Part shown: positions 24,501 to 35,100 of the stretch, one piece after another
How the letters are laid out: each line of letters begins with the position of its first letter
How positions within the stretch are numbered: position 1 is the first letter of the stretch
Source: Reticulitermes speratus
Taxonomy: Eukaryota > Arthropoda > Insecta > Blattodea > Rhinotermitidae
Assembly: GCA_021186555.1 (NCBI GenBank)
Contig: JAJKFL010000031.1
Coordinates: forward strand, 18,382,487-18,446,486
DNA length: 64,000 nt
Direction of reading: 5' to 3'
The notes under the pieces: generated by a model
Databases searched by the model: none
Seen by the model: only the letters and a program-made list of their open reading frames with translations
Told to the model about the DNA's origin: nothing
Made by a program: the position numbers and the translations under genes

Positions 24501-26175
24501 ATTAAAGTGTTATAAGCAGCTTTATAGAAAACGCCTCGTGCAAACAGCTGTTTGCTTAATGGATGCAGGCAAAGATACGAAAAAGAAGATAAACGTGTTG
24601 GAAGCTTTGCACTACACTGTGGCAGCCTTGCAAGAAGTAACCCAGCAGACAATCGAAAATTGTTTTCGGAAAGCTGGTTACGTGCAGGGACAATCTTCAG
24701 GCGATAGTGACGTCTTATTGACCAACGATGACGACGATTTCCGCCAAGACTGGGAAAAGTTCAGTGGCATGAACAAAGATAAATTCGAGGACTACGTCTC
24801 TGTGGACAGTCACGTGGCAACCTGTGGTGTAGAAACAGTGCAGGAGCTGTGCGTGAGCCTCGTGGAGTCCGGGAGTGTGGAGCGGGAAGAAGGAGTAGAA
24901 GAAGCTGGCGAACCCGAAGTTGTGCCGAGCTTTGCTGAGACGCATGAAGTGCTGATGAAAGTAAGATCTTTCTTTTATGCGCACAGCACGAGTGACAGTG
25001 ATCGCGAAAGTGTTCTAGGCCTTGAAAAGTCGTACTTTGAATTGAGGAGGAGTAAAGTTTGCTCAAAACAAACGTCAATGAAAGATTTTCTCAGCAAGAA
25101 GTAATAATTATCATTAAATTGTTCTTATCTATAATTTTTAATGGTTTCCCGGTACTATCATTTCCCGTATGTATCATTCAAATTTTCCGGTCCCCTGAAA
25201 AACGATGGATAGAGGTTTCACTGTATATGAAAAATATAACAAAAAAATTCACTCAAACATGTGAAAGAAAAATGAAGACTCAAAACAGACAGTAATCTAC
25301 TTCAAGGATGGTCAACCATTGGCAATGGTGCTGATTTTGGAACCAACTGAAAAAAGAGCTGGCACTGGTAATTGCAGGTTCTGTTTGTATTAAATTCTGA
25401 ATTACATAATCCTACAGTTCACCCAAGTGCTTTTTAGAAGACTCACTTTTGCCGTAGATGACATAACCACCCCAAATACCAAACAATATGGTTACCCAGA
25501 AAAACATAACTGCAAAAAAAAACCCACAGCACTGTGCTGTGTTATTCTGAACGGTGAAACATATGGCCAGATGCATGCCTTCTCCAAAACAGAATCATTG
25601 CCATTTGTTTTCCTCTTCTGAACTTCGCAAATGCAGGAATACAAAATTATTATTTTCCTGTGGCATTTGATGATAATGATTCCTACTCTACAAGCTGCAA
25701 TTCTGTGCCTCCCCTTTGCAGAATACATGAAAATACAACCTGCAACTTCTTAGACCCTTGACTCCCCCCCCCCCCCTACCCGCCCCCCATTGCAATATGA
25801 AACAGGCATTTCTCTGAAAATCACATCCATTTTTATTGAAATTGAACTTACATTTTGTGTTGCAACTGCTGTATTTTCCAAAACCACTGTCCATGTATAC
25901 AAAAAAAAAAAAAAAAAAAAGGCATTAACAGATACTCCATATGGCATGCCACACAATCTGAACACAATATACTGATTGTGGGGTCAGGGCTATTCATATT
26001 CCAAGGGAGTAAAGACTGGCAAGTTTTACATTGATGTACCCACATTCTTTAAGAATAAATGCATGATTCACAGTCAGAATCCTAGCATATAAGTTAACAG
26101 ATTATACCCATGATTTTGACTGGGTAAGAGAGTTACAGAATTATTTTTCAAGGGAAAAAATCCATTGTTTTCAGT

Positions 26176-26216
<41 letters not shown>

Positions 26217-26857
26217 GCATTCCCATAAAGGCAAGGCTGCACTATAGGACAGCACTAAATCTCACTGACATTCAAATAATCCAGGCAATGCTTAGAGCTT
26301 CAAATTTTTGTACTATTACTTACAAAACCTCATCTTTTTAAAGAATGCCAAATACATCATTCAAATTGAGAGATTTCTCACTTCTAGCTTAAAGGTACAA
26401 TATGAGCATACTTGGGATTTCAGTTCTAAGAGTAGAGAATGTAGGAATTGTGGGAGCTCTCTGGATCCACAACAAATTAATTAAATTACTGCACGTTTTA
26501 CAGAAAGTTAGTACCTCATCACCGAACTTAACTTATACACAATATTAACCTAATACCCGCAGTGCAAGCAGGACTTAAGTGTTTTATCTTACTTTTTATT
26601 AAAAGGAATTTTATGCACAAAGTTTCTGGTTATTCTGCCACATACTGTGTTAAAATACAATGTATAAATTTTTGCAGGTGGCTGTTGGAGTGTGCCTCAT
26701 ATTCAAAGGACGGTTTGACATGGCTGGTGATTCAAAGCATCAGCAGGCCAACAGACTCAACAACTATGTTGTTATGGGTGTTTTCCTGGTCACCATCATC
26801 AATGTATTTATTGCTACATTCACCATCAGTGGGAAAAAGGAGTCTGCATCATCATAG
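21460..26857 (+). CDS. Ninj: Ninjurin family membrane protein, complete
   Basis: Three exons, 21460-21594, 23336-23509 and 26678-26857, all phase 0, encode 162 residues. Residues 1-45 are an acidic, poorly conserved tail. NTYAAKKTVAQGMMDIALI (51-69) and the following NANQLRYVLEFG form the amphipathic helices of the family, with the Lys-Lys pair at 56-57. Membrane spans are about 88-112 (ending at GVCLIF) and 133-153 (YVVMGVFLVTIINVFIATF). The length fits Ninjurins (about 150-240). Ninjurins are cell-surface proteins; vertebrate NINJ1 oligomerises to rupture the plasma membrane in lytic death, and insect members act in adhesion and stress signalling. The ATG follows an acceptor-like tatttcag at 21444-21451, so 5' UTR exons lie upstream. 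Which of the insect paralogues A, B or C this is cannot be decided. Confidence 0.93.
21778..22024 (+). mobile_element. SINE (family A), diverged copy
   Basis: ggacatgcgatctaaggc replaces the usual GTGCGGTCTAAGGC head. B box-like GGAGGTTCAGATCCCAC follows, and the body has 'agtagtcctactgtgt' and 'gggctgttgcgccacc', ending in a poly-A run. It lies in Ninjurin intron 1. Confidence 0.85.
22711..22968 (+). mobile_element. SINE (family A), full length with TSD
   Basis: Head CCGATCCCAGTGGCCGTGCG with GGTCTAAGGC (tRNA-Leu-like A-box region), B box GTGGGTTCTAATCCCACC, tail of about 9 A. The direct repeat tctcattctg is at 22701-22710 and 22969-22978. It differs at few positions from the minus copy at 6149-6442, but ends in poly-A where that copy has TA repeats. 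Confidence 0.92.
23336..23509 (+). CDS. Ninj: Ninjurin middle exon
   Basis: Acceptor ttacag, then FLSPANTYAAKKTVAQ, ending VVSILLQ before donor gtatag; 58 codons. It holds the amphipathic helices and most of the first membrane span, the most conserved part of the family. Confidence 0.95.
23712..25223 (+). mobile_element. Tigger (pogo) DNA transposon, internally deleted
   Basis: Perfect 23-base terminal inverted repeats begin CAGTGAAACCTCTATCCATC at 23712 and end at 25223, flanked by TA on both sides (23710-23711, 25224-25225). At 1512 bases it is shorter than full Tiggers of about 2.4 kb. The missing part is the N-terminal DNA-binding region. It lies in Ninjurin intron 2, in the gene's own orientation. 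Confidence 0.93.
23923..25104 (+). CDS. Tigger transposase, catalytic domain intact, N-terminus deleted
   Basis: The frame is open from just after a stop at 23920-23922 to TAA at 25102-25104, 393 residues without interruption. It begins inside the CENP-B-type second DNA-binding domain (LARFKDRHGLVYKKLVGES). The first helix-turn-helix is deleted. The pogo-type DDE residues, numbered from the GTG codon at 23995, are Asp29 in YNADEAGLFYN, Asp134 in LLFVDNCAAHPK and Asp166 in SVLQPLDLRVLK, with 31 residues between the last two. The C-terminal part is acidic, as usual. No ATG lies near the start; the first codon of any translated product is unknown. It is probably inactive alone. Confidence 0.88.
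   Translation, partial: SDGLARFKDRHGLVYKKLVGESAAVDSESTEAWLERLPSLLEGYEQRNIYNADEAGLFYNVLPDRTLALKGESCHGGKNCKDRLTVLLCVNSDGTDKQVPIVNGKSPKPRCFKNVKKLPTKYHANNKAWMTTDIFSSFLRSLDASMDAQNRNILLFVDNCAAHPKDTSFLRNVKVIRYPANCTSVLQPLDLRVLKCYKQLYRKRLVQTAVCLMDAGKDTKKKINVLEALHYTVAALQEVTQQTIENCFRKAGYVQGQSSGDSDVLLTNDDDDFRQDWEKFSGMNKDKFEDYVSVDSHVATCGVETVQELCVSLVESGSVEREEGVEEAGEPEVVPSFAETHEVLMKVRSFFYAHSTSDSDRESVLGLEKSYFELRRSKVCSKQTSMKDFLSKK
25764..25920. repeat. Homopolymer tracts
   Basis: A C-rich run (about 14 C at 25765-25779, then more) and a run of 19-20 A ending at 25920. They may be a retroposon tail, but no body was identified. Confidence 0.7.
26180..26214. repeat. (TA)n microsatellite
   Basis: About 17 TA units in Ninjurin intron 2. 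Confidence 0.95.
26678..26857 (+). CDS. Ninj: Ninjurin last exon
   Basis: Acceptor tttgcag, then VAVGVCLIFKGRFDM, the second membrane span and a short KKESASS tail before TAG. Confidence 0.94.
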   Translation: MAVGVCLIFKGRFDMAGDSKHQQANRLNNYVVMGVFLVTIINVFIATFTISGKKESASS

Positions 26858-27015
26858 CGAAGTTCACATCAATTGTAACACATCGGTTCCTTATTCACAG
26901 CATTAAGCAATGACACTGCATTTTCTGGCAACTTTCAAAATAATTGCCCAAACACCATACATTTTTTGTACAGTGATGAAAATATGACAGTGCATAATAA
27001 TGCACCATACGGTTT

Positions 27016-27021
27016 AATAAA
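27016..27021 (+). terminator. Ninjurin polyadenylation signal AATAAA
   Basis: The first AATAAA after the Ninjurin stop, 159 bases downstream. A further aataaa lies near 27657. The choice is inferred from position. Confidence 0.45.
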
Positions 27022-28462
27022 TCACAGACACTATGATGCCCATGGTTAAACTAAAAGGAATGCCTCAAAAACATGGAACACAGCAATTTTAGTTTTTGCA
27101 TGTGGCCACACAAGAATTAGTCTGCTATGAGATTCAAAGATTTCAGAGCAGCAAAAATATACTTTGCAGTCTTCTTGGTCATGAAACCAAACAGTTGGTA
27201 GATGATTACCCACGTGTCATTAGGAACCTACTGCACCCATCTCCTAACCTAAAGATGGAGGCAAAAGGTTCTATTAAACCTTAACCATCAACCAGAGTAC
27301 ATGGTGTCATGATACAGAAGACTGAAAACTATAACTGCTTTTCTGTCAGCAGAGGAGAGACACAAATTGTGCACCAAAATATAAACCACAGTGAAGAACA
27401 ACCTCAATCTATGTTGCAACCTTGCTCCACACTTGGCACTACTCATGTGTGCACGTGCATTTGTAAGGCAGAGGGTGAAATAAACAGCCCTTCACTCAAA
27501 TATAATGCCAGAAATCTTATTACTTCTGTTGAATCTGAGAAACCAACAAAGGATTTTGGCCTGCTAGCAAACAACTATGGAGGTGAGAAATGTTTAAAAT
27601 GTCATATCAACAAATGAAAAACCACAGATGCACACTGACTATAAGTCTGAAGCACAATAAATGGAGGCCAAAGGTCAGTGAACCATCTTACAGCATCATA
27701 ACTATGATGATAAATCACCAAGTGTTTGTAGGGGTACCCAAAGTTTGGCAGGACTCACGGACCCACATGGTAATGCACGGAATACAAACGATAACCTACA
27801 ATAATATCATACGGCCACGCACATAAATGTTATTCCCAAAGTTCAGATGAGTAGTTCTAGTGGAAAAATGTTCTGTACACTGAAAATTCAATTACTGAAA
27901 AGTACTACATGGTCTTCGAGCAACAATTTAGAGACCAAGCATCTGTAAATTACAGAAAGGATATGTGACATCCAACAGTGCAGCAACATAAATTTGGTCA
28001 GATTATATTAGATTAGATTTGGTTAGGTTTATGACTGGGCACAGTTCTATGTTTAGACAGTAAAAACTGTAACTATTTCTGTATCACTACTGGACACTAG
28101 TCATAAGACAACTTCTAATGAATGCAAATAATTGCACTTATGAGGGTCTGCCAAACCATAGTAAAAATGAGAATTCTTTAATCCTTTAACTGTTACAAAT
28201 TTGTGTACATGAAAATATATCATTACTGCACTTCCCAGTTCTAAATACAGTACACTAACTAGGACCATATGATCCACACACCTAAAAATGGGAAAATATT
28301 GTACCAACAATCACACTATAAATGTTACAATGTACTTAAATAAAAACAAATTGTCCAAGTATGTTAACCACAGAACAGTCCATGTGTTTACACATTTGCT
28401 TAGAAAACAGATGCAATATACCAGCCCAAATATGCATCGAAGAACAGAGTAAAGCATACATT
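27022..28462. other. Convergent 3' UTR region of Ninjurin and MAN1
   Basis: No exon was recognised. It should hold both 3' UTRs. No AATAAA on the minus strand stands out for MAN1; an ATTAAA variant near 28171-28176 is possible. Confidence 0.4.
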
Positions 28463-28605
28463 TCAATTGTTGTCCAGTGGATTCTGCCATTGCAAGCTCA
28501 GTTTCTGATTATTGGACGGGTTTAGAGGGACAATGGCACCTTCGGCTTCTGGAAAACGTTCATGGTACCGTTCCAGGCGCAGATACTTCACAGTTACCAG
28601 ATTGC
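28463..28605 (-). CDS. MAN1: MAN1 exon 10 (C-terminus)
   Basis: Acceptor tttggacag. [20 protein letters not shown] matches the LEMD3 C-terminal signature, ending QNPLDNN and TGA at 28463-28465. Confidence 0.95.
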
Positions 28606-31600
28606 CTGTCCAAAGACATCCATAAATTTATTCAGATACATTAATTTGAAAAATAAACTAATGAATTAATAATGCAAGAATTAGACATACATTAAGAACA
28701 TATTTAACACATGCATGAAAAGTTTTCAAAAGTAACTACCTGAAAATAAAACGGCCCATCTAATGTATTTCCTTCATAATAAAATGGTAGTGTTATTGTT
28801 AAGTATTGAATACTGAAGACACAGACCTTCTAACATGTTCAGACAGAATCTTCTAATCAGGAGCACAGCTCAAACATTTAATGACTTCAACTTTTATATA
28901 ACATTTCCTTTTGAAACAGACATAATTTTGACACATATTTTGTGCTCATAAATCCAAGTTTAAAATTTAATTCATTTTTCTCTCCATTATACTTATACTT
29001 AATACCTGCACTAAAAGTACACACCAATGGGCAAGTCACACAGGTGGCTTAAGTTCTTACAGGATGACAGAGTCAAGATAACACAAGACTAAAAATATGC
29101 ACAAATATAAATTCTCAAACATACATACATACACACATATATACATTTGCATCCCATGGACTCAAATGCTAGTCAGAATAATGGGATGTGAAATGAGTAC
29201 TAACATTTAAAACACAAGACCAGTAAGTTTTAAAATACGGAGGGGGAGGGATGGGGGCCAATATACAGTATTACTAAATATGAAATGCCTTAAGAAATGT
29301 TATGAGTCACTTTCAAACAGCAAAAATTTATCAATGCAGTGAAAGGAATATGCATGATATCTTTTTAATGTTACTTTAAATGGCACCTTTTTATTCATAT
29401 GACTTCTGACTGCATTTGGCAACTACCTTTTTAGTGTTATCACCAGCTCACTTTGTAGCTTCTGATTGAGACTACATATAACTTTACCATCTCAATCAAC
29501 ACTTACATATTCTGCCTACCTTTTCTAAAATACTGACCATTCTGCAACTTACTCTGATGTTTCTTGACATGTATGGAAAAGGATGGACTTCTTCTAACTC
29601 TCAATTAGTAAATGAAAGTGAACAAGTTATGCCAGTGGGTATGGTAATTTTATTTGTCCACTGTGTCAAAAATGATTAAAAAAGGTGTGCTTACTGTCAA
29701 ACCACCAGCCATGAAGTGCTCGATAAGCTTTGCCGGCATCTTCCTGAGAGGCACACTTGAGGTACACACATCCATCTCTAGAGGCACGGTCCACAGAAAT
29801 GTGCAACGCCACAACACCCTCTTCCCCGCACTTTTCCAGTATAGCGTCCTGCACCCGGACTGGCCATTCATCTCCAAATTCCCTATGTCAGTAGAATTAT
29901 TTCGTGTGCGAAAGGAGAACATATACAAACAAATATGCAATAAAGGTTATTTTATATAATTTACATAATCCTTTACATAATTACAGCCCTGTACCGCAGT
30001 TTTATAGTGGTGCTACTCCCGTGTACTGAGAAAAATGAATGTGTATCACACTTCCCCTAATCACAGCCATTTATGACCTTATTCAGTAAATCCCTCATCT
30101 ATTTACTTGCAAATCAGAAAAACTTACAATTAATTCAACATTTCCATGCTGTATGCTTGTTTTCCACACCAACTGTGCACACTTTTAATTGAAGATTTAC
30201 ATACGGGCAGTACGCTGTCATGTGGTCTTCATTTTTGTCCTTCATATACACCCAGCCCTTGTTTCACACCCATCTGTTTTACACCTTTTTGCTTTAATTC
30301 CTCTTGCCAATTTACATCACTTCTTAATTTGTGCTCGTTCATTTTCGGTTTTAACACCCTCTGGCTGGCTGCCTCTATTATACTTACCCTTACTCTGATT
30401 GGAATATCATTTTTGATTTAGGCCCACTTTTTCAGAATGCAACTAGGATACAGAACAGGGGCTGGATGTACTGTACTTACACAAATATAAGAAGGTAAGA
30501 AAGGGTAAAAGTAAAGCTGTCCCTGTGCAAGCCATGAAGGCGTACAAGGGGCTAATGGGAACATATTATAGAACAGAATGAACACAACTCACATGTCTGG
30601 GTCAAACATGTGCCTTATTTTAAGGCAGGGTGTTGGAGAACATGGCGGAGAATTGGGACTTCCGGTCATTGTATCAAATGCCTGCCCCTGCCAAACTTTG
30701 TTGTTGCGACGGGGTGTTGGCTGCTCTGATGACACCTTACTGCCAACATCATGAACAGCACAAGTCAAAAAAACATTCTGCTGACAATCAACTCCACAAC
30801 TCTATATACAAATAACTTCAAAATATAACACACACCTCTTTTTATTTTTATTGTTATATAAACCCAGTAAAAAATAAAGACACGACAGACTGGAATGCCC
30901 GCAGAAACAGCATTCCAAACGTAGTCCTTCCAGTATAAGTATGACTTAGAAATGAAAGCAGCATAATTACAGTTATATTTATCAATACTGCTGCCTAAAC
31001 AAAGGGCCCAGAATTTTTAAGAAACAACACAAATGCTTATGTATGTTTTCATAAGCGATGTTAAAGCAGAACCATGTTTAACAATGCAAAATATTAATAT
31101 GTTGAAACTCAGGTTACATGGGAGTAACATAAATTCAAGCAATGATGAATGCAGTGCCATAAATATGAAGTGACGCAGTATTAGAAATTGCTTAGTGCCA
31201 AAATGCTTCAATATGCTACAGGATGGAAAGCTATAACACAGAAAAAATTTTCCACTCCTAACATTTCCCACAGGTTACAATGACAGAATTGTTTAGGTCA
31301 ACAGAAAGTGAAACTGTTGGCAGAATTATAATGACTAGTAAAATGAAAAGGAGACCAACTGGTACATACTAAGAATAAGTACAATCATAACATTTCAGGC
31401 TACAGTAATAAAACAATTTACTGTGAAAATACACCTCATGAGGAAACAGTGTAATGGTTAAGGGAAACAGTGTAATCATCCCGATACACAAAGAACATAC
31501 CATATTTACTTGCACAATTTTGCCTCCATGCAATTTTCACACTCCTACAAACAGATAAATGTTCAAAAAAAATCAAATACAGTATCTCACTCTTACCCAA

Positions 31601-32070
31601 ACAATACATGATATGAGAGAACAATAACAAGACTTAATGCTTTTGCTCTATATTTTTCTTTACCTACCTAAAAGTAAATTTTAACCCTAACAAGCCCTTT
31701 AAGATAATTATGACTTTGTAACTCAACTGATGATTCAGATATCTGTTTTAATTTGGTTAATTAATCACCATTAACGTCTTACTATACAGAACCTCATGTC
31801 ATACACAGAGCACAAAATAATGTTGCTGATTTTTGGGTTCTGAGGAAAACTACAAAAAACCTGTCAAGTAGCTGGTCTCCAAGATACAAATTGAACCTGG
31901 CTCCTCTTGAAAACAAAGCATACGTACTACCCAGTCGATTGTAATGTTCAGCAACTCCAGATGTTGTATTTTAGGAATAACAGGAATATCAGTGGTGTTA
32001 TCACCATTTTTTATTACCGTCTTTATGTTTAAATTTGTAGCACATGAACAAGATCCTATAGGAATTGTAG

Positions 32071-32101
<31 letters not shown>

Positions 32102-35100
32102 AAGCAGCAGTTTTACTGGACAAAAATTATAGTGATGCCATATCAAACCACATCATGTCTAAATTCACCAAGTGGTTTCAATGATGAAATGTGCACAAAT
32201 GGATAGATATAATCTCCATACAATGAACCCACTGAATGTGTTAACGATGTACAGATGCCACAGTTGTGTTACATTCACATGTCAAAATGTATTCAAATTC
32301 TGATATACAATTTTACTGATTTTCCATCTATGCAAGCTTTAAAATTCCAAACAATACCACAATTCACTGACCTACAAATTTTAAGCTGCTGTTATGGATG
32401 TTGCTGATGCAACGACTGTTGCTGTTTTACGCTTTCTTACAAACATTGTCAGATACTCTTCAATGCAAGTTTTATGCCATGTTCCTGGACTTCCGATCAT
32501 AAGAAACAATCTCCAAATTTAGAACAGTGAGACAAGTAATTCACCTAGAGGCACATGTTGTTGAAGCATGAGGAAGCCAGCGCCACACAGGAAACTCCTC
32601 TCCTGCAATGGACTGCATCTCACAGCGGACACGTGACTCTGAATCCTTTATCCACTGCACAGCCTGTTTCCACACCTTTGCCAGTCCTACCCAACAACAG
32701 TTCAAAAATAGTTTCGGTCATTATACAACAAAGAAAACATTTTAAATACAGACACTAAGGTGAAATATTTGAAGAAAAAGATCCAAGAATAACAAATCTA
32801 CAGCACCTTAAACGACATTTAAAAACACACAATTTTAAAGAATACACTAAGAGCCAGAAATGAAGTGCTTGTACATTATATTGCTTTGTTACTGAAGTTA
32901 ACTTAAAATTATATTTACACCACTATTTATGCAGCAATATAAGTAGGACTCACGACTGCGGTCTGGTGGAGGTATCAACTGGTCTCTAATATGATTGACT
33001 GCAAGAAATGGCTGCTTGCCAGCTGAGGTATTCTTTTGGTGGTTCACCAGAAGCTCTATGATGCGCTCAACCATCTTATATACCTCAACTTTGTCTCGTT
33101 CCCTGCGCCGCATGTACCACTGTGTTGCCAATTTGATACCATACAGAACAAAGATGCCTACAATAAACATGAAAGTAATGTCTATGAGAATGTTCCTTTA
33201 CATAAAGTTGCAAGCATATAAATTTACATTTATTCACTTTTATAAACTTCCGAAAATGAAAGTAGATTTCGTTTCATTATGATTGAAACATCAAAATCAT
33301 CAGTCTACCTTTAGAAATAAACTGTTTATAAAATTCCTGTGCATTTATTACAAATACATAAGGAAATCCTACTACATATATAAAGATACAATCTTCATCT
33401 GTTGGAATTTTATCTCACCAAATAACCCTTCTGTGCCATTTGGGGCATTAAAGCCCCATCATGTGTAAATGACAGAATGCCAGGTGGTACACTGTCAGAC
33501 CAAAAGTACAAACACTGGACCTTACCTACCAATGTTTAGTGATTCAAGAGCACTGCTATGACTTTAATCTGATCCAGTAATGTCTACAAATGCAGCTAAT
33601 GCTAACTATGAAAAAATATAACATGCTACAAACTTACCGTTAAATTTTACATCCATAAAAGGTTCTCTTTTTGGTAATCCATAAATTATAAAATAAATTG
33701 CACGTCTGGTATCAAATTCCATACTAAACTTTATTAAAAAGTACTACTACTGTACACTTCCTAGTATGATTAAGAGTCATCAAGTTTTACAGGGCAGTTA
33801 ATTTTATCTGTTTCATAGATTTGGGACATGAGTACAGACAAATAAGTACTTCTTACACTTAAGAGCAGAAGAGTTCTCTATACAGCCCTTCATTACATTT
33901 CCAACATACTTCTTCATAATTATCTTCTTTTCCCCTCAACATACTCAGTCCTATTACTGCATACACCACACAGAGTCAAAAAGTGAAGTGAATTTATTAA
34001 TTACTTCATGTAAAACAATATGCGACAAACGCAACATGTATCACTTCTCAACATAATCACCCCCTTTCTTCAACCCAATTTCTGTAGCGGCTCACAAGCT
34101 TTCTGATGCCACGTGTGAAGAAAGTTTTCGGTTGTGATGTCAAATGCTGATCCACAACTAAAGCCTACAGTTAATGCAATTTCACTGACGGTAATCCCCC
34201 TGTTTCCTTTAATCATCCACTTCAGCATGATGGTCATCTGTTTGTGATGTCGAAGGCTGGCCTGACCATCCTTCTTCATCAAGAGTTTTCCTCCCACATT
34301 TAAATCTGTCCACCCACTTGTATAAACTTTTCTGTGCCATGTAATGTTCACCACATTGTGCCAATATTCTTCTAAAAATTTAACATGTTTTAACGCCTTC
34401 TGACCACAAAAAAATGGACCACACCTCACTGTTCTACAACAGTACAATTCAAAAGTGGTGCTGCCATCTTTAAAGATGTGTAAACAAACACAACTAAACC
34501 TCACACTGACTCGTCACAACAATGCCTAGTATGTAGTTATTGAGACAACCACTAGGTTTCGCAGTGCATCAACTGCAGTGCCTCTACAGGCAAATTCACT
34601 TTATTTTTTGACTCACCTATACACGCGCGCGCGCACGTGAGTGTGTGTGTATCAGTCCTCTTTTTTACTTGGTATTTTCCTGAGCTTCCTGTTATGAATG
34701 AACAAAGTTTCACACGGATCAAAGACAAAGTTGACCATTCAGACAAAATCATTCACAACAGGGCAATGACCTTTGTAAATATCTTTAATAACCATGCGAT
34801 CTAAAACATACTCAATTTTGGTCTTACTTGCTCCTGTTTACTCCCTGATCCATAAAAAATGACAGGCACAAATAACACATACACACAAACATCCAAATTC
34901 TATTCCACAATGATGGTGGTGTTTGGTAATTAAATATTGCACTAGGTGCATTGCATTAACACTGAGCTGTTGGTAAGATGTCCTTCTGACATGGTCAGTT
35001 AAGGATTTGAGCTTTCAAATCTGGGTTCACCAGGATGACAAGGCTTTTAGAACTTTAAAGAGAGCTTAAAAGTTTCTTAAAATGTGTCATAAAACCAAGC

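Noticed and set aside
24144..25078. Three minus-strand frames of 89-108 residues
   Set aside because: Shadows of the Tigger transposase on the opposite strand.
30146..30421. 91-residue hydrophobic frame
   Set aside because: No conserved motif, in a MAN1 intron, AT/CT-biased; a chance frame.
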